Origin: Closterium sp. Naga37s-1
Lineage: Eukaryota; Streptophyta; Zygnematophyceae; Desmidiales; Closteriaceae
Reading direction: 5' to 3'
Assembly: GCA_947471745.1 (NCBI GenBank)
Contig: CANJKZ010000979.1
Span: 1,302,001 to 1,366,000 of the forward strand
DNA length: 64,000 bases
Shown here: positions 1-8,655 of the stretch, in pieces
How positions within the stretch are numbered: the first letter of the stretch is position 1
How the letters are laid out: each line of letters opens with the position of its first letter
The notes under the pieces: generated by a model
The model's database searches: none
What the model was told of the DNA's origin: nothing
Seen by the model: the letters and a program-made list of their open reading frames with translations, nothing else
Program-made: the position numbers and the translations under genes

Positions 1-976
1 AAGACCAAGTCGTCGACGTAGACGAGGACGAAGAAGGGTGTGGGCTCAGAACGAACGAACAGCGACGGGTCGGCGGACGAAGGACGAAACCTGAGGGCAG
101 CAAGAGTAGTGCGCAGCGTGTCGTGCCACTCACGGGGCCCCTGGCGGAGACCGTGGACTGGTCGCCTCAGGCTTCACTGGGTCCCAGGCGGGAAAGTGCC
201 AGTGAAGCCAGGAGGACGACGCAACCAGATCTCCTCGTGCGGGCTGCCCTGGAGAAAGGCGGTGGAGAAGTCGAGGGAGTGTAGCTCGTAGTCTCGTTGT
301 GCTGCAACGTGAAGTAACACCTGAAGAGTCGTCATTTTCGGGGTCGGAGCGAAGGTATGGAAGAAGTCAAATCCCTCACGCTGACTGAAACCTCTTGCCA
401 TATAGCGTGCCTTGAAGACAGGCGGCGATCCAGGCGGCCGCTTCACCTTGAAAATCCACATGCCGTCGACTACGTTGGTCCTGGGAGGGGGAACTGCATG
501 GACGTAAGTGCCTGTGGATCTCCAAGACGCCATCTCTGAGTCCATGGCCGCTTCCACTGAGAGGCCCACTCCCCTGACACTGCCTCACGGTACGTGCGAG
601 GAGCCGGAATGTAAAGAGCGTCAGGGTCTCCCTCAGGGGAAAGCAGCATGGCACAGACAGAGGGAGAAGCGGCTGCGAAGAACTCCAGCTCAAACTGCAT
701 GTCCTCTAGGACGTCACAGCCAAGAGCAGACTCACCCCCGACGGACAGAGGACAGGTAGCCACCACACGCGCGGCATAGTCAAGGCAGCGGGTGGTAGTT
801 AAGTCACCGACAGCGGCAATAAGAGTCGAGACAGACGACGGAGAGGCACGAGGGTCAGTGAGAGGAGAGGTGAGGACATGAGAGACAGCAGCGCAGCACG
901 GTAGTAGTCAAAGATAGGAGTAGAGGAGACAGTGAGAGACGACTCAGGAGGTGGCGGGAGAACAGAGACGTCACAT
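1..976 (-). mobile_element. Ty1/copia pol fragment (reverse transcriptase), broken
   Basis: Minus-strand remnant of a copia polyprotein running off the window start. It is closely similar to the RT of the copia element at 51.7-59.6 kb. Reading from about 970 downward, the translation matches the pre-RT linker, then the RT N-terminus (motifs VDGMWIFKVKRPPGSPP and LDFSTAFLQGSPHEEIW), and reaches the catalytic YVDD at about 9-20. It is broken: a one-base deletion near 545-552 shifts the frame at the QWK/AAMD junction, and a TGA at about 171-173 replaces the expected Trp codon after GTQ. The upper edge near 975 is where similarity stops; no LTR is visible. It is non-functional as it stands, but its YVDD box is present, unlike the related copy at 58.3 kb. 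Confidence 0.85.
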
Positions 977-1542
977 GCCGTCGACTACCACACTGCATCA
1001 GCAAGCCAGACCACATGTTAGGAAACTTGCTTTGACATGTTACATACGACACAATAGGGTTTTCCATCATCGAGCGAGCTTGCTTCAGAAGTAACATATG
1101 GCATTTCCTCTCAGCAGATGACTAATTTAGAAATTAACGTCACGAAGCGCATTGAATAGATAAGATCGTGTGGAATATTGAGTGACCTAGGCAGCAAATC
1201 AACAAAATGTTGACTACAGAAGCACAATGAGACTCTTTATTGGGGACGGCTGGATAAACTACCAAACATCCCAGCCATTCATCCACACATTAGTTACCTT
1301 CAGCCAAGAGTGCACCGCTTGAACCTATATGACCCACAGAGTGCTTTACCCTGCTAAGGTGCGGCAGCGGCCGCTTTATTTGCAGGAGTAGACAGCCCAT
1401 TCCTTGCGAGTCTCAATCAAAGCTACCATATCGGCATCTGATGATGAGAATTGAGACTCCCAAACGCCGCGAAAGCACCCACCGCATCATCCGCATTCGC
1501 CCAAGACCCACGTCGCAAAAGATTGTCAACCATTCTGCCTCG
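977..1542. other. Intergenic, no gene seen
   Basis: Between the copia fragment and the stop codon of coiled-coil paralog 1. Only short unrelated frames occur here. The part next to 1543 would hold the 3' UTR of the minus-strand gene. I see no repeat or RNA gene. Confidence 0.5.
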
Positions 1543-2385
1543 TTAAGCAGCTGCGACAACACCCAGTGGAGCAGCATCGATTTGTACCATCGACCCACTG
1601 TGGCGCTCTTCTTCTTGTACCACCGCTTGCCACGCTGATTGCGCATCCGCCGCCCTCTCCATCTTCTCAACCATCTCCGCCCGGAGCGCCTTCACCCGCA
1701 CTGCCGCCATTCCGGCCTCCCGCGCCGCCATCACGAACGCGCCCTCGAAATCCCGCACGTTCGCCTCCATCTCCTGCAGGTACGGCCGGTTCCCGCGCGC
1801 CTCGGCGCTCGCGGCGGATAGATTACGCGCCGCTTTCTCCTTCCGCTGTGTCGCTCGGTCAACTGCGCTAGCGGCCCCCACAGACGCGTTGACGGCGCCG
1901 CGCTCCTGATGCGCTTCTTCGAGCGCGTTTTCTGCGGTTTGGAGCTCCGCTTCCGCTGCCGCGACCGCCGCGTCTAGCTCCGCCTGCTCGCGTGCCGCGT
2001 CACGCTGTGTCTGCCGCGCCTCGAGCGCCCGGATGCGCATCTCCTCCTGCTCGATCTTCTGCGACGCGAGGGCGCGCTTCGCCTCTTCATACGCCGCTAG
2101 AGCCTCCGCCGCCTCCGCGTCCGCTGCAGAAACTCTCTTCGCCACCTTCACCTCCGCGTTTTCTGCGCCAGGCGACCCTGCGCTGTAGCTTTCATCTGAA
2201 TCGGATGAAGCAAGGCCGAAGCCGTCTGGGGAGTCTGGTGTGCTGCTATGTTCAACGGCTCCTCCGCGTAGGTTCTTGTCGCGGGCAATGGCGTACGACT
2301 GAGTGGTTGCGGCGGTGGGGGGAAGGAGAAGAGTGAACGCGGCGGAAAAGATAAGCGCGCGGCGCAGGTGACCTAGTGACGCCAT
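1543..2385 (-). CDS. Secreted Ala/Glu-rich coiled-coil protein (paralog 1)
   Basis: Single open frame of 280 residues. Residues 1-26 look like a signal peptide (basic MASLGHLRR, then a hydrophobic stretch ending at TAA). From about residue 75 to 260 the protein is almost entirely Ala, Glu, Lys, Arg and Gln in heptad-like spacing, which predicts a long coiled coil. The block ADAEAAEALAAYEEAKRAL is shared with the genes at 15.8 kb and 31.1 kb (ADAEAAxALAxYEDAKKxLE), so the three form a family. I recognise no catalytic domain and no named family. A secreted or wall-associated structural role is inference from the signal peptide and composition. The start is the first ATG that provides the signal sequence. 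No intron is needed. Confidence 0.7.
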   Translation of the reverse strand: MASLGHLRRALIFSAAFTLLLPPTAATTQSYAIARDKNLRGGAVEHSSTPDSPDGFGLASSDSDESYSAGSPGAENAEVKVAKRVSAADAEAAEALAAYEEAKRALASQKIEQEEMRIRALEARQTQRDAAREQAELDAAVAAAEAELQTAENALEEAHQERGAVNASVGAASAVDRATQRKEKAARNLSAASAEARGNRPYLQEMEANVRDFEGAFVMAAREAGMAAVRVKALRAEMVEKMERAADAQSAWQAVVQEEERHSGSMVQIDAAPLGVVAAA

Positions 2386-3438
2386 TCCCGCCCTAAAATG
2401 CTCGCAAATTTGATGGGTGGGCTGGTAATAGCCACAATAACAATGCTCAAGAATAACGCGGTGGGGCTCTCAATCTAATAGTCCAGGAGTTTTTGTTAGC
2501 GTCGAAGCTTAGGGAGGAGGCTTTAGCATGGAGCAAGTTCTAGCATGCTAATGTCGTACTCTGCATGGGATGCCCTAACGGAGGGGACAGGCTGTTGCGT
2601 GCTGGCGCAGCCAGGATGGCGTTTCGTTTTCACTCCCCGCGGTCAACGCAGCGTGCTTTTCAGGCGCAGAGTAAGGCGGATAAGGAAAACAACTGGCAGG
2701 CAGCAGCGTCAGTGTTGGTGGGCTTGGTGTGTAAGTTGGTAGCTCGACACTCAATTCCAGAGGGCTTTGTGTTGTGTTTGTGGGTTTGTGGAGTCGAGTC
2801 TCTTGACACAGGAGGACACAGCTTACTTGAGGCGCAACGCGCATGCGCGAGTTTGTCTATTTCGCCCGACGCGCCTAAGAATTACTGGATTGGCTAGCGG
2901 GAGTTCCGCCACTGGTTGAATGTGGAGGAGGGAGATTTGGCGAGTTCCTTTACGCGTTACTGAGAAAATCGTTTCCGGATAGAAAGTGCCAACTCCCTTT
3001 TAAAGCTAGATAAATTGCACTCTCGTATTTCATATGCAGTTCCTTTGATTAGTTGTAACACGCTAACCCATGTACTTGTAAGGAATTTCTGCAAAAGAGA
3101 GTTTTTGCTCTAGCACACGTGTCAACATCTCACATCCTCCCTGTCAACCACCTCTCTGCTGGAAACACGTAATCCTTTCGCACACCTTGGTGTCTTTTGC
3201 TTTAGCGAAATCGCAAGTTCATCGTCAATTAGAATCATTTGTCATTCACTCAAGATATTCCAGTTCGCCAACCTTCGTTGATCTTCGTCGTACCCCTGGC
3301 GATTATCGATCACCTCGAACTTGCCTTCTCTTCCTTAGCTGGAACTACTACTTTCTGTGGATAAGGTCCTCCTACTTTTAGAGCAGCCGCTTTTGGGCCG
3401 TGTTATTTTCTGTGACCTAATTTTGATTTGTCTTAGCC
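2386..3438. promoter_or_regulatory. Divergent intergenic region between paralog 1 and RPL3
   Basis: About 1.05 kb between the start codons of a minus-strand and a plus-strand gene, so it must hold both promoters and the 5' UTRs. I see no open frame worth calling. A pyrimidine-rich stretch (about 3240-3435) precedes the RPL3 start. No element can be assigned with confidence. Confidence 0.45.
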
Positions 3439-6414
3439 ATGGCTGCCATCGCCCCGGCCGGGTCATGCACAGTCTCTGCTAGGCTGGTTGCGTCGCAACC
3501 TCGCCGCAACGCTGTCGCCGTCGCATCACCCTCCATCTCAGCCTCCGCTCTCGGTCGCAAGTTCGATGGCCTGCGACTCTCCGCGTCTCCCGCTTCCAGC
3601 GCCACGTCAGCCGGTCTTACCGACTCCTTGAGCCGCGTAGCTTCAACTAGCACCGGGTGTAGAGGCGTGGTTACCATGGGTATGGAGGCTGGAGTCGGGG
3701 TTTTGGGTAACAAGGTCGGCATGCTGACGTGGTTCACGGAGGACGGCAAGGCCGTTCCCTGCACGGTGATTGGCTTCCACGAGGGTAACATTGTTACGCA
3801 AGTGAAGACCACTGACACCGATGGTTACAACGCCGTGCAGGTACGACACTAGAGGCGAGTCAGGGGAAAGCAGAGCATGGAAGGGTTTTGGCAACCCTTT
3901 ATTAGTGTCGCATTACGTCGAGGAGGCTGCCCTTTGGCTACTCTCGAGGCACTTGCTTTCATGGTTACGACTCTTTTCCCATGGGCCCCGATCAACCATT
4001 CAAATAAAGAAACGATTTCTGAGGCGCCTCAAAATTACGAAAAATATCAGTTACTCTTGGAGCTATTGCATTTTTGACATGACCCTCCTTCCGCTCGATT
4101 AGCATTCTAGTCGATTTTCTCTTCTCCATACAAGACGTCTCGATTGACTCGCTACGTTCGGTTCATTCGCTAGGCCTTACGTTCCGTCGACAATACCGCA
4201 AGCCTCTGAATGGTTGGATCAACGGTTGTTTTTTCGGGTCACCTGCAGTGGTATGGGGTTCCTTAACCGCCAGAAGGATAGAACGGTGACGGAAAAGCTG
4301 TTGCAACTTTTGAGACGTCTCAACAGTCGGTTGTTGTCCAGTCACCTGCAGTGCAGTGGGATCTCATTACCGATAACGGAAAATCTGTCGCATCACCTGC
4401 GATCATGAGATTCGGCAGCAACTGCTTTCTTCTCGCACACATCTATTGTTCTGGCGCCTCGTGGAGGTCCTTAGCGTAAGCTTTTGCGATCGTAGTGCCT
4501 TAGCGGTTTCCTGTAGCTCCTTCGAATCGAATCCTATTACTCGCCTGCTACGGAGGTTTTTTCCTGTACTCCGAACAAGGTTCTACTTTTGAACAAGGGT
4601 TAGCAAATCCAGTCCAGTTGCGGAATGATATCAATACCTTCTAGCCCCAAACAAAGCCCGGTTTTTTTCCCCCACTTTCCCTTTCCCAACCAGCCCGGGT
4701 AGCTCATCCTCCTCCTTCCATCCACCCCCTTTCCCCCTTCTTTCACTCCCTCCCTCCCCCTTCCTCCCGTTCTTCTCTTTTCCCACTCCTCCCCTTCCCC
4801 CCTCTCCCCCCCTCTTCTGCTTCCCCTCCCCCCCCCACCTTCCTCCGCCACCCCGCAGGTGGGCTACCGGCGTGTGCGCGAGGGGCATCTGTCGAAGCCC
4901 GAGGCGGGGCACGCGAAGAAGAGCGGAGCGCCGCCGCTGCGCCGCATGCAGGACTTCCGCCTGCCCATCTCCCCGAGCCCCTCCCCCGCCCCCCAACCAG
5001 CTCACTTCTCTCCCCCCTTTCCCTCCCCCTCCCTCCCCCTCCCCCCTTTCCTCCCTTTTCCCCTCCCCTCCCGTCCCTTCCCGCCTTCCCCCTCCCCCAT
5101 TCCTCTTCCCCACCTCCCCCGCATTCCCCCGCCATCCCGCAGGTGGGGTACCGGCGTGTGCGCGAGGGGCGCCTGTCGAAGCCCGAGGCGGGGCACGCGA
5201 AGAAGAGCGGCGCGCCGCCGCTGCGCCACCTGCAGGAGTTCCGCCTGCCCGCGGAGACCGTGGCGCAGTTCGCGCCGGGGCAGCAGATCAAGGTGGAAGA
5301 TCTCTTCCAGGCGGGCGATCTCGTGGATATCAAGGGCGTCAGCATCGGCAAGGGATTCGCGGGTGAGTTGGGGGGATGGTAGGGGGGGTTGTTACGGGGA
5401 AGGGAGGGGGGGGGGGTGGTGGCGGAAGTCGAGCAGATCAAGGGGCAGGGCAGGATCTCTTCCAGGCGGGCGACCTGGTCGATATCAAGGGCGTCAGCAT
5501 CGGCAAGGGATTCGCTGGTGGGTGGGGTTAGCTACAGGGGGGTAGGGGTGGCAGGGGGAAGGTGGGGGAGAATGGTAGGGGGGATTGCATTGGGAGGTTG
5601 GGGCAGACGAGCAGATGAAGGTGGAAGATCTGTTTCAGGCGGGCGTCCTGGTGGATATCAAGGCTGTCAGCAGTAGGACGGGTTTTGCTGGTTAGTGGGG
5701 ATAAGCCAAAAGGAGGTAAGGTTGCAATTCTCGTTCAGCTGAGACCGATTGGCCGTAATTCTCATCTCCCCTACTCCATCCATGCTTCCCGCCCCCATCT
5801 CCCCTCTCCCCCCCTCGTCCCTCTCTTCCCCCCAACCTCTTCATATTCTCATGCCTGTTTGTCCCCCAGGTGGCATCAAGCGAGTGAGCTTTGCCCGTGG
5901 CCCCATGACCCACGGTTCCAAGTCCCATCGTCAGCTTGGCTCTATTGATGCTGGTTCCACCCGTTGGCTGTGATTTTCATCTCCCCTCCTTCCCCCCTTC
6001 TCTCTCCCTGCCCCACCCCCCCGTTCTCCCCCCTCCCCCCCACCCCTCCCATCCCCCCTCCCCCACGCCCTCCGTTCTCCCATCCTCACTGCTTTCCATA
6101 TTGTCACGCGTGTTCAAATGCCAGGTGGCATCAAGCGTTGGAACTTTGCCCGCGGCCCCATGACCCACGGTTCCAAGTCCCACCGTCAGCTGGGTTCCAT
6201 TGGTGCTGGTACCACCCCCGGTCGCGTTTACCCCGGAAAGAAAATGCCCGGGCAGCTGGGTAACGCGCAGGTGAAAATCAGGAAGCTGAAAATCATGAAG
6301 GTTGACCCTGAGCTCCGGGCGGTTATTATTCGGGGGGCTGTGCCAGGGAAGGCTGGAAATTTGCTGCGCATCTGCCCAGCAAAGATTGTCGGGAAGAATG
6401 TGCCAACCAAGTGA
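3439..6414 (+). CDS. RPL3: Plastid 50S ribosomal protein L3, nuclear gene (3 exons)
   Basis: Exons 3439-3840, 5143-5362 and 6125-6414 join in phase (0, then 1) to give 303 residues. Exon 1 carries a Ser/Ala/Arg-rich extension of about 80 residues, typical of a plastid transit peptide, then the uL3 start [13 protein letters not shown]. Exon 2 gives [26 protein letters not shown] and the GKGFAG junction. Exon 3 gives [20 protein letters not shown], the universally conserved [20 protein letters not shown], and ends GKNVPTK. The bacterial-type sequence and the extension point to the plastid 50S subunit rather than the cytosol. Donors are CAG|GTACGA and G|GTGAGT; acceptors are cccgcag and gccag. 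Both introns contain partial copies of exons 2 and 3, listed separately. The start ATG sits in a good context (ccATGGCT). Confidence 0.92.
4859..4968 (+). pseudogene. Decoy copy of RPL3 exon 2, 5' half
   Basis: It starts right after a good acceptor (ccccgcag) and encodes [36 protein letters not shown], nearly identical to the start of the real exon 2 at 5143. It then runs into pyrimidine-rich intron with no donor. If it were spliced to exon 1, reading on would give a Pro/Ser-rich tail and leave the L3 frame. It lies 284 bp upstream of the true exon start, so it is a tandem copy of the intron-end plus exon-start segment. Confidence 0.85.
5403..5697 (+). repeat. Two decayed copies of the RPL3 exon 2 3' end with donors
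   Basis: Directly downstream of exon 2, its last about 90 bases recur twice, at about 5431-5520 and 5610-5695. Each includes the segment coding for [20 protein letters not shown] and a GT after the equivalent junction (gctg|gtgggt and gctg|gttagt). The nearer copy is closer in sequence than the farther one. They are tandem duplications of an exon end with its splice donor. No acceptor is evident in front of either, so use as whole exons is unlikely. Confidence 0.8.
5870..5972 (+). pseudogene. Decoy copy of RPL3 exon 3, 5' part
   Basis: It follows a clear acceptor (gtcccccag) and encodes [20 protein letters not shown] then [13 protein letters not shown], matching the start of the real exon 3 at 6125, and then diverges into intron. 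The intron sequence after it (about 5965) resembles that after 5749, so the duplicated unit of roughly 215-250 bp contained intron end plus exon start. Splicing exon 2 into this copy would truncate L3. Confidence 0.85.
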
Positions 6415-6800
6415 GAGGGTAAGTGCAGTGCAGTAAAAGAATTTAGCGGATCATGGTGCGATTGATGCTTGGTTGCGCTGTGAACTCCTGGTGTGACTTG
6501 TATCTTTGTCCAGAGCATGATGACAAATGAGTAGATGTATAATTGCAGCTTGGAGAAGGTAAAGCAGCTCAGTTCACAACTTGACTGGTAGAGATAGTTG
6601 CCCACAAATTTCATTTACTGGTCCAAGAGCAACAATAGATAATGCTGGACGAATGATAATTATACTCTATGTTAGTGGAAAGCGTGCTTTGTGGCGAGGC
6701 TCCATTTTTTAACTTGATGGTTCACTCAGCAAGCACCTGCACTGTTACAGGTGGTTTGCCAGCTACGGTATGTTGCGCGCGCGGGTGACACTTCAAGCGA
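6415..6800. other. RPL3 3' UTR and spacer
   Basis: Non-coding sequence after the RPL3 stop. Around 6729-6790 there is a stretch (agcaagcacctg, then gttacaggtg) that recurs at about 30400-30450, so part of it is a dispersed repeat. No gene seen. Confidence 0.5.
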
Positions 6801-6805
6801 GACGC

Positions 6806-7515
6806 CATCCCATAGCACTTCGGCCATTTTCAGATGCATGCAACTTAGCCTAGGTGCGCTGTTCAGGTGCATGCTATCCCGTCGTTTTTTTTCCCTCTGC
6901 TATTACTGTTTGTACACATCAGCCACTAAAATCGCTGTTCTGTCAGGGGATGCTACCCGTGCAACACAAGCAGCACACGCAACACACGCAACACACAAAA
7001 TTGACCTGGCAGGGGAGCTCGAAATGGAAAAATAAAACTCCTAGGGAACCTGGACATTGTTCGGGAGGGATCAACCCTAAAACACGGGAACCGTCCTGGT
7101 ATTTAGGGTTGATGTCCCGTAAGGAAGTGCAAAGAAAAGAACAATTGGGAACCTGGACTCATTTTTCGGAAGAGATCAACCCTTAACACAGGAACCGCCC
7201 TGGCGTTTAGGGTTGATTCCTCCCGAGTCGCATGCGTTTCCAATTGGGTTTTATCTTTGTTTTGCCCGGTTTTAGTCAGGTAGGGCGATATGTATTGACC
7301 TTGTTCGCAGTAAGGCTGCGGTTGGACAAAGAGTTCGTGCAAGAGCTGCGCCAGTTGGTGTCAGTCGCGTGGGTAGCATCCTCTGACAGAACAGTGGCGC
7401 ATGTGTACAAACAGTAACAACAGAGGGGAAAAACGACGGGATAGAATGCACCTGAACAGCGCGCCTAGGCTAATTTGCACGCATATGAAAATGGCCGCAT
7501 AGCACTACCTAATCA
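6806..7515. mobile_element. Foldback (inverted-repeat) element with an inner hairpin element
   Basis: The left arm, about 6806-6962, and the right arm, about 7370-7515, are reverse complements over roughly 150 bp; shared landmarks are tagcctaggtgcgctgttcagg and ctgtttgtacacat. No coding capacity. The centre (about 7025-7290) is a second structure made of alternately inverted blocks around atcaaccctaaa / tttagggttgat and ttcgggagg / cctcccga. The same inner block flanks the MULE at 7992 and 15430. This looks like one small palindromic element nested inside another. Target duplications could not be fixed. Confidence 0.7.
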
Positions 7516-7917
7516 TGATTAGGAAGTGCGTCGTGTACATCGCTGTAGTTTATCCACGTCAGCACTGAACCTAGATTGTTTTCAGCATTTACGCTGTGTT
7601 CCAACATTTTCCAAAACAAAACAATTGGAGCTTCAATGCAGCACCCCTCCCAAGATTGGCCAGGTACCAAGCGCGGTCTCTACCCATACATATATTCCCT
7701 ATCCGTTTGGAATGAGACTCAAAACAACTTTCTGGGTCAGTTTTAGCAAAGGAAATAGGCGAAACCATATCTGGCGTCCAAGCTTTGGTCTCGCTCTGGT
7801 CACCGCGTAGCCCACGTGTCAACTCTCGTTGGTTGGGGGGGGGGGGGGGGGTATTGCATTTGGTAGCGTCGGTAGCGCTCGGTAGCGCTACCATTTCCCT
7901 AGACGACGCTACCGAGT
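7516..7917. other. Spacer with G homopolymer
   Basis: No gene. It contains an uninterrupted run of about 18 G at 7836-7853, followed by short ggtagcg repeats. The stretch ccacgtcagcactg near 7555 recurs near 30520, another sign of dispersed repeat sequence. Confidence 0.45.
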
Positions 7918-8000
7918 GAGTCAGCATGCTGACCGTGGGCAGAAAAAACTAAAACCCATTCGGACTCCATGCCATTCGGGAGCCTCAACCCTAAAATTTT

Positions 8001-8367
8001 GGGAAATTATACGCGCAGTCACAATTATGGCCGTATTATCACGTTTGGTCACGGGGTTATCACGGACAGTCACAGTACAGTACTTCGCTATCACGCATGA
8101 TCACAGCGCTATCACGCTTGATCACTCCTCGCCCCGCAGGGTTATCACGTTTGGTCACTCGTTGAAACGCCCGCCAAAAGGTCGAAACTCTCAAATCTAC
8201 TGTACAGATTCGGGTACTTTTATCTCGCGCGCGTTGTGTCTGTAGTGAAAAACGTGATGTGACTGTCGAAATATACTCGGTCCTTGTTAGGGACCGATGC
8301 AGTTTAATGCAGAGTCCGCATTTTGCAGTGAATATACGCGATCAATAGCAGTTTCGATTATATAATC
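8001..8367. repeat. MULE left terminal inverted repeat
   Basis: Pairs with 15098-15421. It holds five copies of the pattern yTATCACG followed about 3 bases on by TGRTCAC or a close variant (for example tatcacgtttggtcac, ctatcacgcatgatcac, ctatcacgcttgatcac) within about 120 bp. Such repeated subterminal motifs are plausible transposase-binding sites (inference). Confidence 0.88.
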
Positions 8368-8655
8368 ACTCTTCTCTTTGTAATTGATACCTTGACATTA
8401 TGTTTTGCACACGCAGTAATAAATAACCCAATTACACAATGTCATTTGCATATCAACCACCAGTCAATCTTGGATTTGAGTAGGCATACGATATGGTGAA
8501 TTAAACAAGCTACAGGGAGGGAGGTATCAGAGGTAATCCTCCCTCTAGCGAGCGCTTGCCTGCAAGCTAACGTAAAGGAATAAGAGAAGAGAGTATCAGC
8601 GAACACGCGACACATGAAGTAGGAGGTCTAGCACTCGTTGACAGCAGCGCCCAGG

